Positions 23,390 to 35,209 of a stretch of 64,000 bases of DNA are shown one piece after another. This DNA is from Fremontodendron californicum. Lineage: Eukaryota; Streptophyta; Magnoliopsida; Malvales; Malvaceae. The DNA lies in the NCBI GenBank assembly GCA_030761205.1, contig JAULJL010000015.1:9677501-9741500 (forward strand). The letters run 5' to 3'. The translations under genes were made by a program, and so were the position numbers. Each line of letters starts with the position of its first letter. Within the stretch, counting starts at the first letter, position 1. Under the pieces are notes generated by a model that saw only the letters and a list, made by a program, of their open reading frames with translations, had not been told where the DNA came from and did no database searches.

Positions 23390-23648
23390 GGTTTATATTA
23401 TTGTATGAAGATGGAGAACTACAATTTGGACATGGTTAAAAACCATGAATGTCATTGGATTGAAATGATGTTTTTATTTTAGATTCTCACCTTTGCTTCT
23501 GCTCTCTCTCTCCAAATCAACTATTTTTTGTATTGTTGAAGCAGGTTTCCAGGCTATCACATTCCCCTCGGAAATGTGTTCAGATTTACCATTTGTGCTG
23601 GAAATCATAATCCTCTGACAAGATCCCCAATAATGTCTGCGAAGAAAG

Positions 23649-23912
23649 GTGACAGTCCTATTTTGCAATTTTCTATTCCGGAGTAGGACCCCAGCAATCA
23701 GGTTTGATGCTGTTCGCAGCTGCAAGCGGCCTGAGCATGACTGTTCGGTTTGCCTGACTCAGTCTGAGCCGGAATCGGAGATTAATCGCTTGTCATGCGG
23801 CCATTTCTTTCACAAAGTGTGCTTGGAAAAGTGGTTGAATTATTGGAATGTTTCATGCCCTCTTTGCAGGACTCCTCTGCTGCCTGAAGAGGAGGCTTCC
23901 TGCTTTTGGTGA
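23649..23912 (+). pseudogene. RING-H2 E3 ligase fragment, XERICO-like (5'-truncated)
   Basis: Only the C-terminal half of the protein is visible. FRSRTPAIRFDAVRSC is followed by a complete RING-H2 finger C-x2-C-x14-C-x-H-x2-H-x2-C-x11-C-x2-C (CSVCLTQ, CGHFFHKVCLEKW, CPLCRTPL) and the tail PEEEASCFW. The pattern, including the SRTPAIRF lead-in and the very C-terminal RING, matches plant XERICO-type membrane-anchored E3 ubiquitin ligases, which influence abscisic acid levels. These are usually about 150-170 aa with an N-terminal hydrophobic segment. Here no in-frame ATG precedes the finger and a stop lies at 23631. No N-terminal half is seen in the preceding 250 bp. A missed upstream exon is the alternative. 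Confidence 0.65.
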
Positions 23913-24210
23913 GAATATTACAACTATGGGTGAGTTGAGTAAATTTCCATGTACAGCTTGTTTATCGTACAGGTGTATTTAATGAAATGTTATCAGCCTG
24001 GGATTAGTGTTAGGTGAGTGTTGTTACCCGCAAGTTTACCTTGATGTGGTGATTTGTTATTGAATGTACATATTGCCAGGGTTTCTGATGTTGTATGCAA
24101 TCTCACTTCTGTCTTGAGCTTCTATGTAGTTTCATGGAGGTTTTGTTTTCTTTCTTGCTTCACTCTTTTGTGCTATGGGATGGATTGAAAAGAAAACTAG
24201 GTAATTTAGT

Positions 24211-24325
24211 GTCCGAAGCATATTCGGACATGGATATGGGATATGATCCTCCAAAAATCCCTAAATACATGGAAAAACTTAGAATAAATCAAATATACCA
24301 TGTCGGACACATACCCATGTCCAGT
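24211..24325. repeat. Partial copy of the TATGTTACTC MITE family
   Basis: GTCCGAAGCATATTCGGACA and CATGTCGGACACATACCCAT resemble, in the opposite orientation, the inside of the elements at 22684 and 25062. The ends are not preserved. The remaining sequence 23913..25061 shows no gene and an (AT)n run at about 24420..24440. Confidence 0.4.
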
Positions 24326-25061
24326 TGGTTCATGCAATCACTCATAAGAGGTCAATCTTGCAGGTTTAGGACTCGAATTTCAGTATCTGCAATCTCTTCC
24401 TTTATTCTCAAATTTCGATTTATATATATATATATATATAAAAAAATCTGCTGACAGGATACTGCCTTGTGATGCACTAACTGTTATGGTGTAAGATGTT
24501 GATGTCAGGTTTTTTATGTTTTTATGGTATCTAAATATGGCTTCTATACCAGAGCATGTTTAAAGGTTTTTGTTAGGTTTCATTTCCTTTTGTCTCACTC
24601 TAATGCCTTTGAGTCATGATAATTTGAAATTCTGACATCATTCTATTCTACCTTTTGAAAGATGGATTTATGTTACTCTTCATTTTTATTGAAGTACCCG
24701 AGTCCTTAATTCTATGCATATTCAAAACCTTGAAGTGGATCAAGTACAAGGTATCACATATTTTTCTCTAATTAACACTTGGAAAAGAACAGTTATGTCG
24801 CTCATTTTTGGACATCCAACATATTCATGCCTAGTTCTGGGCAATGTAGATTGGGATGAAAGAGTCTGAAGAGATTATTATACTACTACACTCCACTTGG
24901 GATGTTTAACAACACCAAGTTTAGAGCAACATGATTTCATGAATGTTATATTTGGTTAGGGTATTGAGATTTTCATGTTACTTTCACTCTCATGCCCCCA
25001 TGTCCAAAGCTTTCACCATCTCAGCAGATGTCAAGGAAATGAGATGAAGAGAGTAAAAAGT

Positions 25062-25227
25062 TATGTTACTCGGAGTCAGGTGTAAATGTTGGATACGGAT
25101 ATGTTTAATTTATTTTAAGTTTTTTCATGTATTTGAAAGATACTTGCGGGATTATATTTTTATATTCATGTTTGAATATGTGTCGGGTACGCATATTTCA
25201 AAAAAAATGAAGAGTCGGAGTAACATA
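25062..25227. mobile_element. MITE-like element with TATGTTACTC/GAGTAACATA ends
   Basis: 166 bp. TATGTTACTCGGAGTC at the left is nearly the reverse complement of GAGTCGGAGTAACATA at the right. It contains the same GTCGGGTACG-type core as 22684..23389. No target duplication could be fixed. Confidence 0.6.
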
Positions 25228-25689
25228 GACAAAGAGTGTAAAAAACAATGTCCTAATAACATGTCAGTTGTTTGGAATGAGTCAAAAGAATTGAATTGCA
25301 TCATCTTCAACCAGAAGCTACGATCCCTTTTGTTTACTATTGTTGCCCCAGAAATAGTGTTCAACATCATTTACAACAATAACAGCCATACACCTCTATG
25401 CTTGTTGTCTACAGAATATGAACCATGATTTTGTCTCTATATTCAACAGCTGGCTTATCAAACATCTTTGTTTTAGCACTCATGGGCACCACCAGCAGGC
25501 TGGGCATGAAGTCATGTTTTAAAATTTTCCTGACAAAAACATTTGGTACTGGTTCAAAGACTTAACAATTTTGAAAACGCATGGAGATTACATGTTTAAT
25601 AAATACAAAAATAATATAATAAACAAGATATGATATGTTTATACATTATTAACATAATATTTAATACATGTATCATATTTATGATTTTG

Positions 25690-27740
25690 ATATCTATCTA
25701 TATCTATATTATATTTAAAAGTAATGGTTGAGTTGATGTCACGAGTCAAGTGACATTAACTCAGTTGATAAAATTATGTAAAAATCAAAATATAATAAAA
25801 TAATTAAAAGGATATTTATGTCTTTTTATTTTTATAAAAAAAAACATATTTTTTAAAGAAAATACCCATTACTATCATATTTTTACTTTTACAACTTCCT
25901 CATTTCTTTTAATTTTTTTTTTTTTAAACTACCAACCCATTAAATAACTTCTTTTCAAAAAAAATATTTTCTTCACTCACATAGTGAGTGTGTCAAAATC
26001 TAGTTATTATAAAAGAAATGACTGAGTTGGTGTCACTGAGTCAAGTGATACCAATTCAGTTGATAAAAAGACAAACAAACCAAATTGAATATATGATATA
26101 AAATAAAATTAAAGATGTTTATGTAATTTTTTTTTTTTTTTAAATTATCTCACATTATCTCATCAGATAAATTTTTTTTTTTATTTAAAAAACTCACATA
26201 ACATCATTAAATAATTTTCTTATTAAAAAAAAACATACATTTTATATTATTAAATTATTTATTTCAAAATATATATATTTTAATTTTTCACCCACATTGT
26301 GGGTGCGCAATATATTTAATAATTTTTATTGTGTTTTTGTTTACGCAATTGATACGAAAAAACACAAAACATCAAACATACACAAATTACCAAATCTAAT
26401 TATATTGGATTCATGACAAACGGCAATTCCCTCCTGTGATTTAGCTTGAGTTTTTATTTAAGTATTTCAGTTTAAGTTTTGAAATCTATAGGGTCTTATT
26501 TGAGGGAATCATTAACAACTCAAAGAGGGTAAGGTATATCAAATTAAATATGAAGTTTGGGATTTCAATATTTTCTACTCCTTTTAAAGTTTCTCATCCT
26601 CAATATATCGAAAAAATAACTAAGAAAATTTACATCTACAAAAGTTTTACAGCTAAAGTCTTCATATTTATTACTTTTATCATACATTTGCATTGTACTT
26701 GTATAGATATTTTCATCTCTTTTTTTCTTTTTCATACGTAAAAGGAAGAATGCACTCAAACATCTCACTCGGCAAATGGTTTGTTGTTCGAAGAAAAAAT
26801 AAATTCGAATTTCTCCTCTCCAAATAAAAAAATAATATTCAAATAAGCTTTTTAACTTTATTCAAAAATATAAATAATTTTTTTTATATTTTATTGTATG
26901 AAATTAAGGCCATGAATTTTTATTTTTGTTTCAATTAGAATCTTGACACTATAAAATATTTATTTATTTTTGTTAAAGTCTACTATGTAATTTTAAAAAA
27001 AATACTTAGATAGTTAGATTTATTTAAATGAGCTTAATAACAAATACTTGAGGGAATATTAATTTAAAAAATTTGACAGTTGAATTTTATTTATCAATTT
27101 TCAAGATTTAAGAAGTACAATTATAATGAAATAAAAGTTTTTAACCTTAATTTCATGTATTAAAAGATTCAAAGTTGTTTTTATTTTTGAGTAAAATTCA
27201 ATAATCTATACTATATATAATGAGAGTGACTGAGTTGGTGTCATGAGTCAAGGTGACACCAACTCAATTAAAGAAATTACCAAAAAAGATTTTGACAAAA
27301 TTATGATGATTATAGAATAAAGGATGTTAATATTTTTTTAATATATTTTTTTAAATGAATTTTTTATTTACAAAAATTATTTGAAAAACTGCATGTTTCT
27401 CTTAAAAATAATTACTCTTTGCTAAAAAAACAAAAATTACTCACCCACATACTGGAGTCTAACTAATATTAAAACTCTTGATTAAATTGATGTCACGATT
27501 TAACCAGACACCAATTCAATAAAAAAAAAACTTAAAAACCTAATTAAAACAATAAGATTAAGGTTACTTACGTACTTTTATATTTAAAAAAAACTAGTCA
27601 ATTCTTATATATATATATATATAATTACCCAATTTTAAAAAAAAAAAAACTGTCTACTTATTTTTTTTTCTTTTTCTAAAATATTTTTTCACCCACATAA
27701 TGAATATATATGTTTTTTATTTATACTATATAACGGGAGT
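25690..27740. repeat. Helitron-like repeat cluster
   Basis: A block reading TGAGTTGRTGTCAC...GAGTCAAGTGACACCAACTCA recurs at about 25720, 26020, 27225 and 27485, with a weak copy at about 27740. Each unit ends, 230-280 bp later, with a short hairpin: CACTCACATAGTGAGTG at about 25976, CACCCACATTGTGGGTG at about 26288, degraded at 27438 and 27688. The first hairpin is followed about 10 nt on by CTAG then T, as expected for a Helitron 3' end, and units begin with TCTATA. The sequence between about 26340 and 27200 is AT-rich without visible genes. Confidence 0.5.
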
Positions 27741-28282
27741 AATTGAATTTAGTGTCACTCCCAACTCACTTATTGTATTTAATAAACTGAGTTTGCGTTT
27801 TACAAGATTCGGCTGATGTCATGCACATTTCAACTGTCTTGTTATAAACCGTTTTTAATTTCATGTACGTTATGTGCAGTTGTGCACGATCACTTTTACG
27901 CACGATCCAACTTTTTTGTTAAAAACTATTTTGCAAAACTTGATGGATCTTTATTTACTTTTATGCTTTTTTTCATGTTGAAAATAAAATTTCACATGCA
28001 TACGCGTGTGTCATAAAAGCTAATTATAATAAACAATCTTACATAAAATCTTGACAAATATTAATGATTTTTTAATTTTTTAAAGTTCTATTGGACATGT
28101 TCTAATCATTTTTGCACTCTAGAGTCCTATACCAGCTCAAAAATCATTAACAATTAATTCCTCTAATCAAATTAGTGCATTTTTTTTTTTTTACAAAAGA
28201 CCACAACCTCAAAAAAATTATAAATGCTGAAATTTAAACTCAAATTTGTTAGATGATGTCTCTTAAAAATGATTGAATAAAC

Positions 28283-28694
28283 CAATGTTAAAAAAATAAA
28301 CCGAAAGTCGAACCGGTCCGACCTTCAGTTCCCAGTCCAATTGGTTCAATCGGTTGGACCAACCATTTGATAGAGCTCTTCTTTTTAATATTTAAACACT
28401 AAATAAATATTAAATATAGTTAATAATTAACAAAAGTATGCATTTGGCTTAATGATATGATCTTTAATATAATAATAAGAGGTTAAAAGTTCAAATCTCA
28501 TTAATTATAAATGAAATATTGAAAAAAATAAAAAAATGCATATAAAACTGGTTTTTTATCAATTAAATCTGGTTTTTAACCAATTGAATCAGTTCTTTAC
28601 CGGTTTGGTAAAAATCCGATTCTAATATACTCACCGGATCGGATAGGCCACCGATTTCCGTTTCAACCGGTGCGATCCAATTTTTTAATCACTG
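28283..28694. mobile_element. MITE-like TIR element, copy 2
   Basis: The duplicate of the 441..854 element, 412 bp, with the same flanks. It was present before the segmental duplication. Confidence 0.6.
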
Positions 28695-29056
28695 AAATAA
28701 GCCAATTAAACTAAATATCGGGTTCTAATCCATGGTCTCTTTGAAAATTATAAACATCATTCAAAATTTTTTCCATCAAAACCAGCTGGTTTGGTTGCCA
28801 TATGTAGCTTCTTGAGCTATCCAAAAAGGTAGGTACACATTTAATTTAGTTGTAACTTGCAAAATATAGTCATATCTAAAATTAATTTCCTCGTTTTAAA
28901 ATTATGGCATTTAAGGCAAGTTTAGTAGTTGGTTCTCGCATTGCCCTATAAATTGCCCCAGGCCAAAGCTCTGTACTCAGACTCAGTAGTATTGGGATGG
29001 GCTTATTATTTTGCTATTCCATGCTTTTCCTTCCTGCAAACTAAAACTAAAAGAAA

Positions 29057-29183
29057 GGCTCTATTTTAATACTATGCGATGCATGTGGCATAAGGGCTTT
29101 AAATAGGTTTATTATTTGCTTATATTTTACCTGCTGCTAGCTCCTAATGCCACAGGCATTGCATAGTGTTCAAATACAGAGCC
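29057..29183. repeat. Imperfect inverted repeat, copy 2
   Basis: Duplicate of the hairpin at 1215..1342 with the same arms and spacer. Only a few bases differ. Confidence 0.6.
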
Positions 29184-29698
29184 AATTTTCAAGGTCAAGG
29201 GGTCAGCCTCAACAACGTATTTTTCAGTAATTAAATGCTCTATTTTAATATTGTGTGTTGGATGTGGCATTATAGGAATTAAAAAGGATATTATATTGGT
29301 TAATGTTTGCTTCGAGCATTTAATTCAATTAATTGATGCATGCTTATAGTTTGAATTTCTGGACTTATTAATTAAAGAATATTTTTTATTTTTATTATTT
29401 TGATTTAAGAAAAAAAGATTCGAATCTTGTTTATTTGTATATCATTTTAAAAATATTAAAAATTCTTCAGTGCACGTGACATAGACGACACCCATCTATA
29501 ACCTACATTAAAAATTGTCCCCGAATAAAGAGAGTTCAATTTCAATTTTGGGTGCTCTTACTTGGGGATAATTAGGTTTGGATATTAAGGAAGTTGGGAG
29601 AGGTTAGTTAGGGTATTTTAAAGTTTTTTTTTTTTTTATGAAGAAGGAAAGAATGAAAAAAAAAAAAAAAAAAAAGGGATGAAAGAAAGGAGAAAGGA

Positions 29699-30633
29699 AA
29701 AAAATTGTGTGTTCGTGTCATTTTCGTTTTTGTATGTTCAAAATATTCTAAATTTATATAATTTTTACATGTTAATAATTCGTTTTATGAAAATTTTGAC
29801 ACGTTCGTTTATTCATGTCGTGTTCGTGTTACTTTTCCTGTATTTAAAATATTATAAAATTATATATTTTTTAAAAGTTAATAATTCATTTTATATAGAT
29901 TTTGACACATTCGTATCGTGTTCATATTATTTTTCGTATCGTGTTCCTGTTATTTTTTTGTGTTCAAAATATTATAAATTTATATAAATTTTTACATATT
30001 AATAATTCGTTTTATGTAAATTTTGACACGTTCGTGTATTTATTTTGTATTCATATTATTTTTTTCGTGTTATGTTTCTATTCATCCAAAATATTTTGCA
30101 TAGTTTGTCATGATAATTTAATTTAGAAAAATTTTTATGTTCGTGTTGTATCTCAATTTATCTTATATTTTGCATAATTTATCATAATGATTCAATTTAG
30201 AGAAAAGATTATATATTCGTAATGTGTTCGTATGATTTTATCGTGTGCTTATTATAAATTTTTACACGTTAATAGTTCGTTTTATATAGATTTTGACACG
30301 TTTATGTTATTTTTCGTGTTGTGTTTTAATTTTTTTTTATGTTTTGTTTGTATCGTATAATTATGTTGTGTCCAAAATTATCAAGTTTAATTGATACTAT
30401 TCAAATAATTCTCAATTTTGTGTCATGTATCGTCGTTTTCGTATTATTTTTTTTGTCATAATCGTATTCAAAGTATTATATATTTATATAAATCTTGACA
30501 CGTTAATAATTGATTTTATGTAGATTTTGACACGTTCGTTTATTTGTGTCGTGTTCATTTTTTTCGTGTCGTGTTTTAATTACTTTTCTCATGTTATATT
30601 CGTATCATATAATTATATTGTGTCCGAAATTAT
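29699..30633. repeat. Degenerate tandem repeat, copy 2
   Basis: The duplicate of the 1860..2800 repeat region, with small homopolymer length differences. No gene is seen in it. Confidence 0.6.
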
Positions 30634-30998
30634 TAAATCTAATTGATCAAATTTAAATAACTCTCAATTTTATATTAGATGTTGTATAATGATAGAAGTT
30701 ATTATTTTTTTAAGTTATCTTTACTTCTCTTATTTTTTATCTTTTAAATTTATTATAAAATATCAATTCAAATTTGATAATGTACCCACAACGAAACGCG
30801 AGCATTTATCTAATACAAAGAGAAAGAGCTCCCCGTATTATAATTTATATGCTCAAGAAGAAGAAAGAAAACCGTTTATCCTCAATCCAATGCCCTTTAC
30901 CCTCGTCACGAACTCCAAGCAGTGAACCTCCACACTCTCTCAAATGACGAAACTGCCCATGTTATCTCCCCAAATTTACCAACCTGGGAGCTTCCGCC

Positions 30999-31126
30999 AT
31001 GCCCTACTTCACTGAGCTTCAGCACCCCACTTTCATGGATGTCTTAGAAGCTTGGCCTCGGCCTTGCACTCTCTTCTCTCCACGAACTCCCTCTTGTCTG
31101 CTTCGCTCCTTTAAGTTCTTATTACC
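30999..31126 (+). other. Candidate first coding exon, copy 2
   Basis: The duplicate of 3166..3293, with the frame and the GTAAGTA donor (31127) intact. Conservation here reflects recent duplication and does not prove coding function. Confidence 0.25.
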
Positions 31127-31252
31127 GTAAGTACCGCTTTCCTTCAACTTGGTTTTCATTTTTTTTTTCCTAATGCTTTTTACCTTTCTTTAAGGATAAG
31201 GATGAATGGGTTTCTTTGTAAAGTTGTGAAAGGTGGGAGCTTTTGTTCAATT

Positions 31253-31698
31253 CAGTGAATAAAAAACTGGACCGGATCGGTCAGTCGAACTGACTGAATT
31301 GAGAATCGATGATCTATCCGGTCCGGTAGGTGTAATAAAATCGAATTTGATCGAGTTTGATCGAATCGATCAAAAATCGGTTCAACTGATAAAAAATCGG
31401 AAAAAAAAGAGAAAAAAAGGGGAAAAACAATTTTTTTAATTATTTTTTTCAAATTTATTTTTGTAATTGATGAGATTTGAACCCATAACCTCTTAGAAAT
31501 ATAGTAAAGATACACTAAGCTAAATACTTATTTTTATTTTTTATTTACTATATTTAATATTTATTTAACATTAAAAATATTTTTAAAATATTTAAAAATC
31601 TTATTTAAAGTATCCAACCGGTCCAACCGGTTCAACCGATTGAATTGAGAACCGGATATCACACTGGTTTGACCTCCGGTCTGATTTTCACAACCTTG
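31253..31698. mobile_element. hAT-type MITE, copy 2
   Basis: The duplicate of the 3421..3850 element, 446 bp, with the same GTTCAATT target duplication (31245..31252 and 31699..31706). Confidence 0.72.
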
Positions 31699-31772
31699 GT
31701 TCAATTGCTATGGTTCTTTTGATTTTTTTTTTTAGTTTTTCAATAGTGTTTCAATTCGGAATTGATTGATAG

Positions 31773-32957
31773 TGATAACTTTATAAAATATAGTTATTTT
31801 ATCTTATTTTGTTCTTTTAAAATAGCTAACTCTTTGTAGTTTAAACTATTAATTAATTTATTTTATTTATTTTTAATTTAGTTTAATTTATTTATTTTAT
31901 ATTTAATTTTTAGTTATTAATTTAATGTCTTTTGTAGTTTTGTAAAGTCCAAAAGCAAGAAGGAGAGACTCAGCTCATTTATAGAAAGCCCAAGCTAGAA
32001 GTAGTTACTTGGCCACAAAATTTTTCTTCTTCAGGCTTTTTAAGAACTCTATAAATAGGAATAGGACTTTATTTTTTTTAGACCTTCTTAGTTCTTAGCT
32101 TTAATTTTCTGAAGAGGAGAGCAGCCACCACAATCTTGCAAGAAGCTAAGAGCAGTTTTGGATGCTAAAAGAATGAAGATCTGACAACCTTTAGTTTTCT
32201 TTGTTTCCTTATCTTCTTTTATTCTTTTGTAATTTAATGGTGGTGAAACTCTTTTGCTTATTGTTTTCAATGGTGAGCATGAACTAAATTTTTTTTCTAG
32301 GGTTGCAATGGAACTCAACACATAGTTTGGATTATTTTACTCTCTAGTTTGATGTAATGATATTTGAGTTGTTTATGCAATCTTGTACTTAATGTTTTTA
32401 ATTGCTTGATCACCATTTAAACTGATTTGATAACCTAAATACAACTTGAAAAAGGGAGTTTAGTGTTAGACATGGATTGCATAACACATGTTTCATATTC
32501 ATTTATTAGGATGAATGATCTGCATGTAGGGCAGGAATACACGTACGTGTCATGTGTAATCAGTTTTAGAGTCTAAGCATAATAAGTTCTTCTATAATTC
32601 AATTATCATAGGAATATAGTTAATTGGTTAAGAATGATATTTTTATAAGACTATCGGAAGATCCTTATAAATAGATTAGAACTCTAGGTTAACAACTCAA
32701 GATCATTAATCAAGTTAAGAGGGTAAGAAACGTTCAAGCGAAGTGTTGAGAAAAATTGTAATCTTAGGCTTTTCTCCATTGAATTAAATCCCAATTTTTA
32801 TTTGCTTTATTATTTTTCTTTAATTTAGTTTCAATTCACAAATTTCTAATTAATTATTTGGATAAGATTAAGTTGTTCTAATTTTAGTATTTAATGAAAT
32901 TAATAACAGTTTCTCGTGCGTTCGATACTCTATTTCCACTCTATTACTTGTCTGACA
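31773..32957 (+). repeat. X2 5' LTR
   Basis: 1185 bp, with TATAAATAG at 32050..32058. Compared with X1 it lost about 27 bp near the end (TTGTCTGACA). The primer-binding site follows at 32967..32984 (TGGCGCCGTTGCCGAGAA), degraded at its 3' end. Confidence 0.9.
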
Positions 32958-33178
32958 AGAAGTTTTTGGCGCCGTTGCCGAGAAATTGTTTTATTATTTT
33001 TGTTAATATTAATACCAAGCAGTCTTAATCCAATTTTTCTTTTCCTTATTTTCAAGTACTCTTATTTGTTGAATGCGGAGATCTAGAAGTTTCGAACTTG
33101 TCCCTTTTGATCCAGAATTGAAAGACTTTTCATCAACATCAAAGGGATAATTTACAAGTCGCAACTAACAACCATACA

Positions 33179-33355
33179 ATGGCTGAAGAAAACAATACAA
33201 GAACCTTGCGCGATTTTGCTGTCCTTGTTGTGCAAGGACTACATTCAAGCATTCAAAGACCTGCTATTCAAGCCACTAATTTTGAGATCAAGCCATCCAT
33301 AATACAGATAATTCAACATTCAGTACAGTTTGGGGGATTACCTAATGATGATCCG
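33179..33355 (+). pseudogene. X2 gag, N-terminal part (split by element B)
   Basis: Starts at the same ATG as X1 gag (MAEENNTRTLRDF). It is cut after GLPNDDP by element B. The frame resumes at 54086 (NTHIENFVKICNTF), exactly as in the unbroken X1 sequence. Confidence 0.88.
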
Positions 33356-34844
33356 TGATAACTCGTATAATTATATAGTTTTTAGTTATGTTTTATTATT
33401 GTTTTGTGTCAAATACGAGTTATTATTGCTTAGTCTACTTGTGTTTATGATCTTTTATATTTTTATGTAATTTGGTGTTTTTCATGAGTTTCTTTGAGTG
33501 ATTTCAGATTACTAGAATTAAGGGCAAATCCAGTTCAGTTCCAGTTCCGACACCGTTTACCATATCAGCTATATCTCGAGTTTCACTGAAGCAATAAGGC
33601 TGAAATCTTAACCGTGCAAAGTTAAGAGGCATATCTATCTTTTTCATGTTTTACACTTCTTGAAACGGAGTCGTTTTCCCTACCGAAATCAACCATCAAG
33701 TTGGCTGATGTGCAATGACGTCTGTTCTGCACCGTTTTGGTATTTTGACCATATCTTCCGATCCACATGAGCAAATGAGCTGATTCTAACGGCTATGGAT
33801 CCGTAACTGATAGGGGTATATTTTTCTAGAAGACCATTTGATCAGATCGAGCCTCCAACATTGACAAAATCGACCATCAAGCTGGCTGATCAGAATTGTC
33901 ATACAACATGACGAAAATTGTTAGAAAAATGCACCCACCTATTATACCTACCTTTGAAATTTATAAACCTTGTCTCTTGTCATTTAGCTCTCCAAAATGT
34001 GTATAAATAGAGGGCCTTGGATGAGTATTGGGATACAATATACATTGGTAGGATATTAGCCATTGTAATAAAATTCTCTAAGTTTTCTTCTTTTTTTCCT
34101 TTCTCTAGTTTTCTTTTTCTTTATTTACTTATGCTTCTTACATTTCTTTTCATTTTTAGTATGTGTTGCTAATCATATTGTTGAGGTGATGAGGTGAAGC
34201 TCTTGGTAAATGCTAAGGTTAGTCTCTTAAACATGAGCTAAAATGAATCATCATTTATAAACAATAGTATAGATAATATTTTCTTTTGGTTTAAAATCAT
34301 ACTTTCAAAGTAGAGATCTTGATTCATTATTGACAATGAAAATGGCACAGTAAATGCTTGGTTTCATAACCTTGATTTGTTGTAGACATATACCTTGGCA
34401 TAAGGAATGCTTGGACTCTTTTTGTGAGTTTTGAGGACACCAAATGAACATAATATCATATGCTATGGACGTTGGACAATTTGGACTGAATTGCTAAACC
34501 TTCCGATTGGAACCTCCCTTATGTGTGGATTTCAATTGTGTAATAAAACAAGATTAATCTTAGCATAACACCAAGAGTGGATTCTCTAACCTCAACATCT
34601 TTTCTTATTGTTGTTTATATCTTGTTTAATTTCTTTTATATTTTGTTTATTTTGTTCTCTAATATCTTGTTTATCTTATTTTGTTGTTGATTCCCTAATA
34701 TCTTGTTTACTTTCTTTTTCTTATATATTTATAAACTTATACTTACTAATACGCTTCCTTGTGGTTCGACCTCGGACACCCGAGAATTTATTACTTGAAC
34801 ATAACCTGCACTTGGGTTTACGACTCTTAATTGAGTCTCCATCA
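33356..34844 (+). repeat. Element B 5' LTR
   Basis: 1489 bp, TG..CA, TATAAATAG at 34002..34010. It is nearly identical to 52592..54080. Confidence 0.95.
34002..34010 (+). promoter_or_regulatory. Element B LTR TATA box
   Basis: TATAAATAG, conserved throughout the family. It is the probable core promoter for the genomic RNA. Confidence 0.65.
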
Positions 34845-34850
34845 AGTTTT

Positions 34851-34868
34851 TGGCGCCGTTGCCGGGGA
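34851..34868 (+). other. Element B primer-binding site (tRNA-Asp)
   Basis: TGGCGCCGTTGCCGGGGA, 6 nt after the LTR. Perfect complement of plant tRNA-Asp(GUC). Confidence 0.9.
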
Positions 34869-34908
34869 GGCAATACTAAGTATATAAATTTATAAGTATA
34901 TTTATTTT

Positions 34909-35096
34909 TATTGGCTGGTTATACCGCCTAATTTTCTTTTATTGGCTGGTTATACCGCCTAATTTTCTATATATTTATATTTATATTGTATATTAACTTT
35001 GTTTTATTTTTATTGGCTGGTTATACCGCCTAATTTTCTTTTATTGGCTGGTTATACCGCCTAATTTTCTTTTATTGGCTGGTTATACCGCCTAAT
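34909..35096 (+). repeat. Element B leader repeats (5 copies)
   Basis: Five copies of GGCTGGTTATACCGCCTAAT at about 30-70 bp spacing between the primer-binding site and gag. C has three and A two. Confidence 0.88.
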
Positions 35097-35209
35097 CTGT
35101 ATATTAACTTTGTTTTGTGCTTGTTTGGCGACGTGATTTTAGATCTCGTCGTTTAGTTAGATTTTATTGTGAAACTTTTTCAGGTAATCTTTCTAATACA
35201 ATTCCTACC

